From Tetmemena sp. SeJ-2015 (lineage: Eukaryota; Ciliophora; Spirotrichea; Sporadotrichida; Oxytrichidae): a DNA stretch of 64,000 nt. The notes beneath the pieces were generated by a model. The model was not told the origin of the DNA. It ran no database searches and saw only the letters and a program-made list of their open reading frames with translations. The stretch covers positions 1-64,000 of the forward strand of contig JAJKFJ010022155.1 of the NCBI GenBank assembly GCA_027382625.1, in the 5' to 3' direction. Of this stretch, positions 46,170 to 58,810 are shown piece by piece (within the stretch, counting starts at the first letter, position 1; each line of letters starts with the position of its first letter). A program made the translations under genes and the position numbers.

Positions 46170-46475
46170 CTACAACTACAACTAAATCAAGATCAACAAC
46201 TAGCTCAACTTCTAAAAATTGAAGTAAAAGCCTACTATGCAGGCGTCCAGGACAAGTAAAGTATCCCTCATGATCAACAGATACTCATCTTCTCAGGCAA
46301 GCTCAAAGAGTATCAAAAGTATGCTTCCCTTTGAGTGTTTTTGAATGACATCGAGAACATAATCACTCCCAAGCAGAACCCTTTCTGACTTTAACATTCA
46401 GAAGAAGTATGCCCTCATATTCAACAAACAACTGCTCAAAGAACATAATCTAAAACTAAAAGTGAGTAAGGTGTG
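46170..46475 (+). pseudogene. Ubiquitin-like domain fragments
   Basis: One frame gives a Gln-rich lead, then IEVKAYYAGVQDKQSIPHDQ and QILIFSGKLKEYQ. These align with the ubiquitin core (VKAKIQDKEGIPPDQQ and the following LIFAGK strand). About 75 nt later another frame reads SRTLSDFNIQKKYALIF, aligning with the GRTLSDYNIQ strand. The two blocks are in the right order with the intervening D-G turn replaced by extra sequence, so an IES or frameshift lies between. A short LNDIENII between them resembles the DTIENVK part of ubiquitin, hinting at rearranged order or a second copy. A GTGAGT at 46460 could be an intron donor. The C-terminal Gly-Gly is not seen. Diverged ubiquitin-like protein or pseudogene. 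Confidence 0.6.
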
Positions 46476-46479
46476 ATGC

Positions 46480-49400
46480 TCTTCATAATCTTCACGCTAA
46501 TCTGGTTGGAGCTGACACCCTATTTAAATTTAATTCATAATGTCTAAAAACTAATTCTAATTTAATATATAGCACTTTGCTCAAGAACTCCTATCTTCAT
46601 TAGGTTTTGTTTGCTCTCTTTCATGCTTTTATATTCATCCTATAATGAAAATATATTCTGTATATCAAGATTATTAATTAATTATTTAAAGATTTTTAAA
46701 TGATAAGTTTTTAATTAAGAATAAAAAATTATTACTTTGGTTTTGAGCATAAAATGTATCAAATTCATTATTTTTAATAATAAAGTTATCTAACTTTCTT
46801 GATAAATGCCTTCACTAAAAACTTAAATAAAATTAATGAGCTTTCATGTATTGTTTTCGTTGAAAATTAAACAAAAATTGGAGATTGGTTTTAAGTTAAT
46901 TTATTGTTGTATGTTTTGAATATGATTATTTTATAAATCAATACTGAGCATCTTGCTATTAGCGTTGATATAAACTGTTTTTTAATCTAGTTCTAAATTT
47001 ATAGATTTAGATATTTGAAATTTGAATATCGGCAACTACTACAATTCTCTAATATTAGCTTCCGTTATTTATATCTGCTCTATGATATTCTATTATTGTA
47101 AGTAATTCAATTAAATAGATAATTAATAAGTGTATTATCTATGAGCTTATATATTTAATTTAAGATAGTTAGTTAAAAAATAATATGAATTTAATTTTTA
47201 ATTTATTGATAGTGCTTTTCGAAAGCGAGATTTAATATTTTCAGTGCTCATAATTCACTATTTAGAAATTCTTTTCTCTTACAACAACTAACTCTCTGTT
47301 TCACAAAGAAGCATTGATAAAAATACATTTTAATTTGATTTGCAATAAATTATCAGGTATATGATGACGATCTTTGAGGAGTTTATATATGTATTTCAAC
47401 CACTTAAGAGTCTTAAGATAGATATTTATTCAAGTTAAGTAAAAGTAAATCTAATCTATTATTTTATTACATAATAATTGATTTTTGGATTTTCTCAAAT
47501 AATATTTTCTTGCTTCATTATTCTACTAATCTTAGCATTATCTACTTGCCTAATAAGTGGTGTTTAGAGATAAGAAAAATTAAATTAAATAGATAATGTA
47601 GCAGTTAAAGTATTGACTGTAGTTTAGTAGATAAATCAGCATTTATTTTTTTATAAAGAAACTCAAATTCCTCTATACTGCTCATTCAAATTTTAGCTGA
47701 TTAAAGTCTAATTTGATTTGAAGAAAAGCTAAAATTTTTAAACCATTTATACAATTAAGTTAATTCTCACGAAAGAATATTTAAGAATATCTGTATCAGA
47801 ATAAATTTAGCTCATCATTTTTTTAGAAATCTTCAAATATAAAAGTCCATTGCGTCTGGTTTATCAATTAAATTATCATCGCTCAATTTATTAGAAAGGC
47901 AATAGTTTATAATAAATTGCTTTACTCTTAAGTCGAATTTATTTTAAAATAGACATCTTGAAGTGAATGAAATTTGAGCTTGATTAAAATCTAAGGTTTG
48001 AATTTATATTTTTTCTTAAATAGGAGTATCTATTTTAAGGATCATTTATTCTACAAGACTATAGTCAATTATATCTTCATTTTCGTATTGTGTGTCTTTC
48101 CATTCATACACATTTATTTATATTAACATAGCTGATAATGCGTAGAAGTGCTTGCAAAAGCTAAATAATAAATTGAATGCTAAAATCTACCATCCTTTTA
48201 AATTTTTTTTTTTAAAAACATAAATTGATCCAAAAATTGTTAAAGTTTCCTTAAAATATAATAATATTTTTTCTTCAAAGTTTATTTTTTAACGGGAAAG
48301 GGAATATTTTTTTTAATTTAATTATTAATTAAAAAAAGTTTTTTTAAAATTAAATTTTTTTTCTTTTTTTAAAAGTATTTAAAATTTAGCAATAAATTTT
48401 TAATATATGGAAACGAAAATATAAAAAAAACAGTGATAAAAAAATAATTAATTACTGAATTATTTATTCCCTTAACAAATATATAAAATTTAAATTATTT
48501 TTTAAATTTAAAAATAAAAATATATGACTTTAACTACAACAAATTTACTTTTCTTTTTTTAAAAAACAACTGAAAACTCTACAGGGAGATTAATACTAGT
48601 TCTCATCATCGATAACATTTCTTATTCAGTAAATTGCAGACTTAATTATAATGCTAAAAAACGGTATCTAAATATAAGGGTTTTTTAAAAACCAGCAAAA
48701 AAATTTCTTTTATTTAAAAGTTTTATATTTATCCTAAAAATTTAATTTTTAAATTTTAATATTTATAATCTACTTTCAGATCATAAAGAATATTTTTGTT
48801 TAAAAAAAATTTTAAAAAAAATTTCCAAAATAAAAAATTTTTTAATAATATTTCAATAAATATTTTTTCTCCTATTGTGGTAATGTTGATTAATTTACTT
48901 TTTTTTGAGTATTTAATAATTTTTCATCAATTTTAATTTTTTTAGGAATTTTAATTTAAATAAATTAAAATTTTAAATTTCCCAAAATATTTTTTTTCCC
49001 TTTAAAAAATTTTTTTTTCTTAAAGAAAAAAAAAATATTTTAATTTTTTTTCAAAATTATTTGATTAAAAAGGAATTTATATGTGTATTATGTTTGAATA
49101 GATGAGGCGATTAAATTTAATTCCCTTTTTCTAGTTATAAATCTGAATATAATATGCTCAATAAGATTTATTTTATTTTAATATTGAAATTAATAATAAA
49201 GAATGAAGAAGAATCATATTGCCAAATTAAAAAAGAAATTAAAAAATATGCATATCTAAGTTTAGAATTATATTAACACATTAAATTGATCATAGTTTTT
49301 AAATTCTTAATTATTAATTAAATTCTAAACATTATAGTTTAAAAATTAATTAAATCCATAATTGGTTTAAATTATTGGAAGCTGTATCTTAGGAATATAA

Positions 49401-50520
49401 ATGGCTCAAATCACAGATCTACATATTTTTTTTATCGAATCAAAATATAATCAAAGTCAATACTTAAATTTACCCTTATTTCTCAAATCATGCTATCATT
49501 ATCAACATTCTCAGTATAAACAATATTTATTTATGGGCTTATAATTCACAGCTGCTGCAGCTACCTAAAATAAATAGACGAATATAATTTCTTAAATTTT
49601 TAGATGTATTGAATGATGCATTAATTATTTAAACAGGAGGAACATTAATACTCATTTTATTTAATTTATAACTTAAGTTTATTATCCGATGAGTTCTCTT
49701 TTATAGTTAGTCCACATAAGCGACAGCCAAGATCAATTAAGATAAATAAAGCAAAATGATTAGGAAACAAGCAGAGCATTATAGCTTTCACTTTATTTTC
49801 TGAACCCTTATAACTGAAGTATAAAAATTATCCTCTAAAATTCGCCTTGATTATCTTAATATAATTATTTTAATTATTTAATAATTTTTAATGATATAAT
49901 TCAAAAGATATATTCTTAAAACATGCATATAAACTATTAGATTTTAAAGTAATTATAAAAATTAAATCAAAGAAAATTGAGCTAAAAAATCGTAAATAAT
50001 ATAGGTTTAATATGAACATGGTTTTAACATCTAAATAATTATTATGCTGTTTCAAAATTATAGTTGATAAATTATCCCAGTTATATTTCTATATATTTTT
50101 TTTTTATAGCCAATATATTATTTTATCTTGAGAGATTTAAACATTTTTTGAGCTAATTTCTTTTACTTAAATTATTTTTTTTATATGTAGCTCTAAAAGG
50201 CCGAAAAATTTAAAGTAGGAAGAATTATTTATTAACAAATTTTTCTCATTTTATAAAAATAAAAGGAAATATTTATATTTAAAATCTTTAAAATTCTGAT
50301 AAACTCATTGGATCGCTATAATTTAATTTTTCAGCTATATTATCAATAATTGCACTTTCATTACAGGATGAAAAATTCTGGTATAAAGAGTTTCTATGAG
50401 AAAATATATTTTATGAACATAGCCAAATTTGTGGAGTTATTTGATCGCATTTAGCATCTTTATTGTTTGAGTCTAGATATTTTGAATCGATTCATGAGTT
50501 CCATTATTTTCCAGGTCAAA
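46480..50520. other. AT-rich DNA, no gene seen
   Basis: Long AT-rich stretch with no supported coding sequence. Includes the low-quality tract at 48.2-49.1 kb. Confidence 0.55.
48190..49080. other. Low-quality-looking A/T run tract
   Basis: Dominated by homopolymer A and T runs with sparse CCC/GGG, resembling an uncorrected consensus. Confidence 0.5.
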
Positions 50521-50639
50521 AGGTGAAGAGTCAACTTACTCTGTTTATATATAAAATATCAATAAATTTATGTTTGCAAGACAGCGTACGAGTACTTAAC
50601 GTCTTCATGCAAGTAAAATAAAGTGATCCAAAATGCTTG

Positions 50640-50715
50640 AGTGATAAACATATTCTTTTATTGGTAGAGACACTCCCAACTTTTAAGCTTGCAGGTTCAA
50701 TTCTTAAAAGTAAAT
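50640..50715 (+). other. Degenerate tRNA-Lys(UUU)-like sequence
   Basis: The order of ATTGGTAGAG (D-loop/A-box-like), ACTTTTAAG (anticodon-loop-like TTT) and GGTTCAATTC (B-box/T-loop-like) has tRNA spacing. Acceptor and anticodon stems do not pair, so this is at best a relic. Low confidence. Confidence 0.2.
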
Positions 50716-51362
50716 CATACAACTTTATCCTAATTAACTATAAAAAAATTTATAAGATATTTTCCAATAAATATAAAATTGGTTATTTAACTAAAATTGA
50801 AATTCTTAAAGAACCAAGTATATCAACTTCTTTTTAAAATAAAATTATTGTATGAAAATTCTAATAATTCATTAGATATGCTTTTATAATTTTTACTTAA
50901 ATCTGATTTTTAATTCTATAACCAATCTATAGTTTACAATACTATCATTTATTTGACGAAATTTGATTTTAATAAATATTTTATTTGACTTTAAATTGAA
51001 ATAAGTATTCTTTTTAAAGAATGTTGATTGTTTAATTCTTTGAGATTGAGGCATTAATTTTGGAAAGCATAAGGCTGAAATCTTAATTCTTTCTGAAGAA
51101 GGTGATGTTGTAGAGTTTGGTTGGCTCTTTTATGGATTTGAATACTGTTTAAATGCTCTCAGCACCATTGAAAGGCTATTATGAAATGACTTAGCTGAAT
51201 TAGAGTTTGACTTTGTTAAAATACACCTGAGAAGGCAATATTTTCTCAATCTTTTCTTCTTACTTCATGGAATAATAATTATGTTTACAAAATTTTAAAT
51301 ATGAATTACTTAATTTTGTTGTAATTATTACAACCAAATAAAGGTGGCGGAGAGCACGTTAT

Positions 51363-51645
51363 CACTGAGAGTCATTGTAATGAGCTAAGTTGAACTCCGC
51401 AGCTAAAAAAGCATAAAGAACTAAAGAGTTGTTCCTTGCAGCTGATTGTTCCCAAAACTCCAAGCGATAGACAGTGAAGGTAGACCACGCTTTCGGGAGG
51501 GAAGGTTTGAGGTATCGTGGAGGCTTCATCCAAGAGAGTGACCCAGCCTTGACGACTACAGTTGAAATGAGCCTGAATTAGAGCAAGCGACTTGAGAGTA
51601 GCTGCAGGAGGGTTTTCTCCAGTTAGCTTCCACACTTTGATTCCA
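51363..51645 (-). CDS. Orphan coding segment, unknown
   Basis: Minus frame VWKLTGENPPAATLKSLALI, QAHFNCSRQGWVTLLDEAST, PPESVVYLHCLSLGVLGTIS, ending LFSSLCFFSCGVQLSSLQ at a TGA near 51373. Open for about 90 codons in AT-rich surroundings, with raised G+C. No start codon of its own is obvious. May be a single germline segment of a dispersed gene. Family not recognised. Confidence 0.45.
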
Positions 51646-51729
51646 AGATCTTAAGTTTAAATAGTAAAAGCCCCTTTTTCTAGGTTATAATTATAATTTG
51701 GGATTTCTTTCCCCTAATCTATTCTACTC

Positions 51730-52180
51730 AGTTTAACTATTTCAGAAAAAGATTTTTTTATAAAAAAAAAAAATTATTCGAAAAAAAAGATAAATGTAGC
51801 CTATGAAGATTTTAATAATTATATTTATGAGAAATTTAAAGGAAATTATTAATTGTTTACTAAACAAGACAAGAAAAGGTTTAAATTACTAATTTAAGAT
51901 CATTTAAAAAAAAATTTTTTTAAAAATTTTTCAAATTTAAATTAAAAATTTTAATTTTAAAAATTTAATAATAGGTTATTTATAAATAAAAAAATTTTAA
52001 AATTTAGTATATTTTTATGTTTAATTTTAAATTTTGATTAATTAGTTTTTATTTTTTTAAATTTGAATGATTTCACTTTTTCTTTTATGATATTGTTTTA
52101 ATTTTTAATTATAAAAAATTTGTTTTTAAATAAAACTAATTAATTAAATAATTTATTTAATTAATTTGTCAAATTATGTT
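51730..52180. other. Low-quality-looking A/T run tract
   Basis: Runs of A and T only, as at 48.2-49.1 kb. Confidence 0.5.
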
Positions 52181-52432
52181 ATTTATAAATATTAAATGAT
52201 CTCGGAATAGTATACAAAATAGAAAAATTAAATTTGATTCTTCTAAAACCAATTGCATAAAGCAAAAACAATAAATTTTATTAGCTTAATGATAGAAAAC
52301 TTCCTTTTTTCAAAATAGCTGATTAAATGAAAAGGATTTGAATGAATCAAGTTTGATGAATTTTATTCATCGATAAGATTACTTATAATTTAAATATATT
52401 GTAATTAGTTAAGTTACATTTATAATTATTTA

Positions 52433-53640
52433 TCAATCGCAGACCTGAAGTTTTTGCCTCTTCATTAACACCTCAAAAAATTTATTGATTAGCTAAAATA
52501 ATACTCTCCTTCTTCTCTCGTATTCTAATGATGCGAAAATCATAAAGTGGCTGACGAAATATTGCATTAGCTAGTACTCCTCCTCGCTATTTTAATTTTG
52601 ATTTATCAGATTTTCCAGTATCTCCTGCTCGACAGAGTCAAAATCCTTAATCCTTTCTCATTTATTATGTTCCTCCTCGTTAATGATTTTATTAAATTTC
52701 TTATTATTCTGGTCTTTCTCTGTTCTTTCAGAGTTGATCTGTGCACATGCCACAAATTAGATTAAGTTAGCTAAGTTAAGGTTTTCACTAACTCCTCGCT
52801 TGTATCTAACACGTTACCCATGAAGTCGCACACCCTGACAAGTTGGCAATGGCTGCTCGAGTCCTGCTCAATTTAAATTAGCTTCCCTGACAGCAGAATT
52901 ACTTTTAGAATGAGATTCTTTGCTTCCTTGTGTGAAGCCTATTAGCAATGAAGTCTAATAATTAGCCGAGCAGCATTTTCACTTGCCTAGATGGTCGAGT
53001 ATTCCTGGTTCTCATGTTATTAAAACTGAATCTACCTCTGGAGAAACTCCTTCCTAACCCCTTGAGCAAATAAATTAGCGCATACTGCTTCCATTTTTGA
53101 ACCCAAGGGGCGACTCCATTCATGTAAAGATGATTAATATAGTACTCCAATTTCTTATGTCCACTTAGAGCATGTTTTAAAAGCCTAGCACAGAGAGCAT
53201 CATTCAGTTTATATGGATTCGGTCCCGTGCACGGTTTAGCAAGTTACAGATATCCAAACACTCTCTAAGATCGATTTTTTCTAGCCTGGCCGCCGCTATC
53301 TGTTTAAGCTTTCATGCATCTGTGAGGATCAAGGAGCCTGGAAAAGTCTTGCAAAGAGATGTCTTTAGTCAAATCCTTGTATTGATCCCCATCTATTTTC
53401 AAAAAGAGGTCAGAGGGTTAGTTTTTTGAGTTCTTCCCTTGAGAGGTGAGAGTTGGCAGTTAAGATCTATGGCATTCTTGAATCAGCTTCATCTTCATTG
53501 TTTCGCTGGAAGGTCCCATACTCAGCCTTGACATAGAGAGGAGGAAATCTTCCTCGTGAGTTATAGCTGTTGTTCTGGGTAGCTGGACATTTATTGTTCT
53601 TGAAGTTTGCGAAAGCTGGCCTTAAGCTTCTAAGGCTATT
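52433..53640 (-). pseudogene. Long degenerate gene, unknown helical protein
   Basis: From about 53640 leftward: LRPAFANFKNNKCPATQNNS, PPLYVKAEYGTFQRNNEDEA, then IDGDQYKDLTKDISLQDFSR, PYKLNDALCARLLKHALSGH and LEYYINHLYMNGVAPWVQKW. The sense moves to another frame at about 53100: EAVCANLFAQGVRKEFLQRQ, ENQEYSTIQASENAARLIIR, KEAKNLILKVILLSGKLIQI, LVRVCDFMGNVLDTSEELVK. A third frame gives RTEKDQNNKKFNKIINEEEH, an in-frame TGA, then FDSVEQEILENLINQNQNSE and QLINKFFEVLMKRQKLQVCD to a TGA at 52433. About 380 residues across at least three shifts. Helix-rich, no family recognised. It resembles the 22.1-23.8 kb locus in its manner of decay, but I could not show homology. Confidence 0.5.
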
Positions 53641-54239
53641 GTACAAAAATGGGGTGAGAGTTACAATTTCAAGAGAAAATTGAGACGATTAATTGGCTGT
53701 AAGCGCATAGAGTTTAAGGATAAGATACAACAAGAAAAAAGAGTCGAAAGAGAGGAAGAGTGGGGTAGAGGTACGGGATCCAGAATCTTTTATTCAAAAG
53801 CTGCTAACTAATTATTTCATATTAGCGCGCTTGGTAATTAATTCCAGATTCGATCCGAGTTTTGGCTCCAGTAAATTAAATTTTCGCTAGCTCTTGCTAC
53901 TCTTACTACTACATTACAGAGGGTCGACAAAATATCGAGATAAGATCTTTTCTTTATTTAAACTATTCCACTTACTCAGATCGATTTAATCCTTCACTAT
54001 AAATCTGAAAGAATCACATTATAAATTTATATTTAGATTGAAAGATATTATATTAAGACTAAAAATTAATTTTATGATTTCCTCCAAATTAAGACGTCAA
54101 ATTTGTTTATTAATTTTATATTTTACTTGAAGAAAAAAACTTTCAAATAATTTTTTAAAGGAAAATTAAGTGAAGTGTGAAATATATATCAATATAAAAT
54201 AAGCGTTTATATTCAAAATAAAAAAAATTCTAATAAGAA

Positions 54240-54480
54240 TAAACTCAAGAATTACCTATCAATTATTTTTTTTAAAAAAAATTTTTTAATTTTTTCTTTA
54301 AATTTTTTAAATTTGGAAAATTTTGGATATTTTTAAATTTAATTTAATTAAATCAATTTTCATTTAAAATTTTTAAATTGATCTAAAAAATTAATTTCCC
54401 AAAGATTTTTTAATGGGAATTTTAAATTTTTAAAAAATTTTTAATTTTAAATTTATGAAAAAAAAAAATTTAAAACTTTA
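54240..54480. other. Low-quality-looking A/T run tract
   Basis: Homopolymer A/T runs without structure. Confidence 0.45.
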
Positions 54481-54549
54481 TGGGATAATAGTTAAATTTC
54501 ATTAATTCAATTTATTCAAAATTTATCAAGAATTCTTATTTTAATTTAA

Positions 54550-55110
54550 TTGCAGATAGAGATAGTTAAGTAAGGGATATGAATCACAATTGTGAGTTAA
54601 AGAATTAAGGAATTAAGGTGTAACCCGCTGGGATAAATAAAGCACGATCACTAAAGGTGCAACAGGGCCTCTAATCTAGCGACAGCTCATGAACTCAGTT
54701 AATTAGCCATTATGCACCTCATTTATTGAAGGGAAAAAAATCAATAGTGGTACTAAATTTCATACTCCCATGGCTCCACTCTTAATACGTGTGAATCTGC
54801 CAGCTTACCAGTTGCAAATAAAACTAGATCCAGTTCTTGTTAAATTTCAAAAGCAAAGAAAAATGTTAAAATCTTAACAATATCTAGGCCAGTATGGCAC
54901 CTTAGTGATAGGCTTTCACCATTAAGTATCATGCGTGGTGCATACTGCAGTTGTCAGGCCTCATATACACCTTCAAGGTCAGCGCAAGAGAGTACTACTG
55001 CAACACACTCTTTCACCTAACCAATCGAGTTCCCTTGAAGATTTCTGCCGCAAACATTATTCCTTTATAGGGTCCCATAACTCCTTCACTGGAAGGTCAC
55101 TTTCTTAAAT
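54550..55110 (-). other. Coding-like minus-strand segments, unknown
   Basis: Three open stretches in different minus frames, right to left: DLPVKELWDPIKEQCLRQKS with SRELDWLGERVCC; then GESLSLRCHTGLDIVKIL and QQELDLVLFATGKLADSHVL with VEPWEYEIQYHY; then EVHNGQLTEFMSCRQIRGPV with LNYLYLQLNQNKNS. Raised G+C supports coding origin. The frames do not connect without unidentified junctions. No family recognised. Confidence 0.35.
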
Positions 55111-55129
55111 TAAAAAACTAATTATTAGA

Positions 55130-55520
55130 TGTTTTAAAACCCCAAAATTTTTAATTCTAAAATTAAATTTTAAAATTTGATTTTCAAACCACCCCGCTAA
55201 GGGATTTAATTATGGTGGCTAAATTTTTTAAAATATAATTTTATCCCAAATTTAAAATATTTTTTTTTCCCTTTTAAAGCCAAAATTTTTTTTTATAAAA
55301 TTTAAAAAGAATTTAAAAAAAGTCAAGAAAAAAATTTTTTCCTTTTTTAAAATTAATTTTAAAAAACAATTTTATTATTTTCTTAAATTTAAAATTTTAA
55401 CAAAAATTTAAAAAAAGTTTTTTGGTTTTTTTTAAAAAAAAATTTAAAACATTTATTTATTAAATTTTTTCGGGGTGGAAAATTTTTAAAAATATTTTAT
55501 ATTTATAATGAAATATTTAA
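55130..55520. other. Low-quality-looking A/T run tract
   Basis: Runs of A/T with CCCC/GGGG insertions. Confidence 0.5.
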
Positions 55521-55844
55521 TTTTTTTATTGCTTTGGCGAAATGAAAAAGGGTATTGGGATCAGCTGCTTTACGATTAAAATCAACTTGAAATTTGATAC
55601 ATTAAAATTTTTTGAAATTATGAAATTTGTAGAATTTCAAGGATTAATTCAGAAGTCGCTACCAAATTGATCATCAGGTCTTCTCCAGTCATTTTCTTTA
55701 ACTCTTCATTTTAATCTCTTACAGCCAGATTATCATTCTTGCTTGAGTTATAATATATAAAATCATTTGGATCTTATGAAATGATTATACTACGACCCTA
55801 TTTAAGATTTAAAGATGAATTATTGATTCCCAAATATATTAGTA

Positions 55845-56130
55845 TCAACACTAAACATACTTTTCTTTATAGATTTTAGAAATGGCTTTTAAAATATGAG
55901 CATATATAAGGTCCTTCTCAGCTCCCAAGCTAAAGTGCTACTTGTAATTTAGATTGCATTGACTAAGGATTTAACTACTGTCATTTTGATCGAATTCATT
56001 TGGAGCTTTGTCACTTAAACTTGAGTTTTGTATTCTTGTTATATCTCTTTTCCTAAGTACGCATTCTTTCCTAACTGAAAATATCCGCCACCAACGTTCA
56101 TGTTGGATTTGTGAAGAAATTGCCAGATTG
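55845..56130 (-). CDS. Orphan coding segment, unknown
   Basis: Minus frame KFNLAISSQIQHERWWRIFS, VRKECVLRKRDITRIQNSSL, SDKAPNEFDQNDSSQILSQ, HFSLGAEKDLIYAHILKAIS, KIYKEKYVQC, then TGA at 55845. About 94 codons with good protein composition and two or three TAA/TAG Gln codons. No start codon is defined, so it looks like a 3' terminal segment of some gene. Family not recognised. Confidence 0.5.
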
Positions 56131-56339
56131 AATTTTTAATGCTGGGTGTACAATAGTTGTTTATATCAATTTATATTTCTAGAATAATTATAAAAACTCT
56201 TTTATCAACTGAAGTTTGTTAAATAAATTAATATAGGTCAGAATTTAATGGGAAATAGAAGGTAGTAGAAAGATAAATAAATGGGAAGCAAATTAGTGAC
56301 AGTTGAGTTATCTGGTTTAAAGTCTCTATAAAATATGTC

Positions 56340-56830
56340 CCTTTTAGTTTTTATGGTTTTTAAAAAATTAAAATTTTTAAAAATTCTTTCCCCCTCTATA
56401 ATTTTTTTTCTTTAAAATTATAATCTAATTAAAAAAATTTTTAAAAAAACCCAAAAAATTTTTAAAAATTTTTGGGGGGGCCCCAAATTTTTTAAAAAAA
56501 AAGGATTAAAATTTAAAAAATTTAAGTTTCAAAGGAAATTCCCATAATATTTCAATTCCCCTTTTAATTTAAAATTAAATAAAAATTTTAAAAATTTTAA
56601 AGTTTAACACTTCCTTTTAAAATTTTAAAAAAAAAAAAACCTTTCCAAAAATGTAGAAAGGTTATGAAAAAGTGATTGCGCAATTAATTTTATAAATAGA
56701 ATAGTTGAAGCTTAATGAAGAAAAAAATTGGCAAATTGGGCAGAAAATTTTAAAATTTAAAAATTCTTTTTCTTCCCAAAAATTTAATTTAAAATTTTTG
56801 ATCCAAAATTTTTTTGAACTATATTAATGA
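56340..56830. other. Low-quality-looking A/T run tract
   Basis: A/T runs including a block of seven G and four C. A short ACCTTTC/GAAAGGT stem is visible but probably incidental. Confidence 0.5.
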
Positions 56831-57990
56831 ATATTTTCTCTTTACTAAATATAACTTTATTACTATAATGAAAACAAATCTTACCTTTGCAAGTATTTTT
56901 GCAGAGCACATATTTATTTAAATTATTGTAAAATTAATTAATTAATTAATTTACTATCAGCCTCTTGATGAAATTAATTGACTTTATCATTTCAGAAACT
57001 ATTAACCAGATTACCTAATAATATCTTAGAGAGCATTCTGGAAATAATATATATTCCTAATAATAATTTAATTTAAACACTTTATTTTCCTAATTATTTA
57101 ACTAAAAGATTTATAACTCTGTTAAAATGTAAATCTTCTAAAATAGATATGGCTTTAATATGTATTAAATCATAATTACTAATGAATGAAGAAAAGATAA
57201 AAAGAATGAAGTAATGTATGTAGTCTGAGTTTCTTATTAAAAAGAGAGAGTGAGAACTTGTTGATCTCATCACATCATAAAGATAGAGAGATTATTTATA
57301 AGTGTTAATTTATGAAATAATCTAGGCTCAATTAGACTTCATTCAGAATGTTACAAGATAAAGGATTCTAATCTATCGCTAAACCTCTTCTTCTATATAA
57401 TTATTATTGCTCTATGCGATCTCTCTCATTAGCAAAATCTTCACAGAAAAATTCAAGCTTTGAGATTAACACTAATTTGATATTACCACAGCCAAATCTT
57501 TCTTAACTCACATTCTACTAATTTCTGATAATTTATAGTTATAAATTAAATTAATCATAACATTTATTTAAAATTACTATACCATTATTTTAATTTTAAT
57601 TTATAATAATATTCTCAATATTTATTTTAAGATTCAAATAATAAAAAAATATGAAAAAGAAATTAAATTATAAAAAATACACTTATCCTTTGATCTTGAG
57701 AAATATTTAATGTTTTATTAAAATTTTATTTTTTCAATCTTGAAGGATATTTTAATAGAAAAATTAAATTGAATACAAGATATAATATTGTAATATTAGA
57801 ATTGAATGTTAAAATTTTTCCAGAAACCAATTTAATTCAATTAATTAATAATTAAAATATATAGTACCAAGAATATCAATACACGTTAAATCAAGTCATT
57901 ATGAACCACTTGTAACTGTGGTCTCTTAATCCAATGTCAATTATTACATAACGTTATAAACTTTAATTAACCGACTATTAAATGTTACAT
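56831..57990. other. AT-rich DNA, no gene seen
   Basis: AT-rich up to the compositional switch at about 58 kb. Confidence 0.5.
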
Positions 57991-58439
57991 GATTACATAC
58001 ATTACAATTACATATGCTTAAAATTATCTACTCTCAATTCACTACCTCATTTTACACTTGAATTTTCACTCAACTTTTTACCTTCATTTTATAATTGCAT
58101 TCACCGACTTCAATTTATACTCTCTCAACTTGGGTGTCAATTATCATGCAGATATTTATATGATCATTGGAAAAATTCTTGGTCTGAGATTTCAGAGTGT
58201 ATAAATGACACCAGTTTAAACGTCCCAACTTTATATACATTTATAGAGCACACTTTTACACAGTCATGACTTTGGCTATCAACTTCCAACTTAGTATTGT
58301 CTATGTTTGAGTTGCTCTGTTGAACCTTGCAACGAATGTTGTTCAACTTTGAACACGAGGTACAGAGTTGACCTTGTCAGTGGAGCAAGTTACTTTGTCA
58401 TCATTATATACAACGAGTTGAAATCGGGACAGTTCAAAC

Positions 58440-58810
58440 TTGGTCTTTGAAATGCACTCTCAGTTCGAGCACATGTTTACAACTTGTAAAGTCTCTGCAA
58501 ATTTTGGTCCAAGTTTCAAAGTGGTTGTAAGCAGACCTCACATTCACGAGTCGAGATTGAGGTGCAAAAGTTCGAGCTGTAAAGTCAGTGCCAAAAAACT
58601 GGGTTTCTTAAGTAGAGCCTTTTCAAGTGTATGTCCAAGTTTCCCAGGTCTGTGTGAACAACCCTGACTTACAAGGTCTGATGACATACTCAAGTTCAAG
58701 TTGTAATGTCGGTGTCAAAAGTCAATTCTACGAGGGACCCTTTGCAAGTCGGTGTCCAAGTTGCAACTTCAGAGTCGACAACCAACTTGGCAAGTTTGTG
58801 CTGAGTTGAA
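58440..58810 (+). CDS. Cys-containing imperfect-repeat ORF, unknown
   Basis: Plus frame with repeated units: FTTCKVSANFGPSFKVVVSR, KSSSCKVSAKKLGFLSRAF and, after a shift near 58640, SSSSCNVGVKSQFYEGPF and CPSCNFRVDNQLGKFVLS. The DNA itself repeats with a period of about 123 nt (AGTTCGAGCTGTAAAGTC at 58569 and AGTTCAAGTTGTAATGTC at 58692). Paired cysteines could bind zinc. It lies beside the decayed transposase copy and may be an accessory gene of that element, or duplicated non-coding DNA. A shift and a TGA interrupt it. Confidence 0.35.

Noticed and set aside
50640..50715. Functional tRNA-Lys gene
   Set aside because: D-, anticodon- and T-loop-like motifs are in order, but the stems do not pair; kept only as a low-confidence relic.
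53820..53900. tRNA 3' half around GATTCGATCC
   Set aside because: No pairing T-stem, acceptor or anticodon arm could be found.
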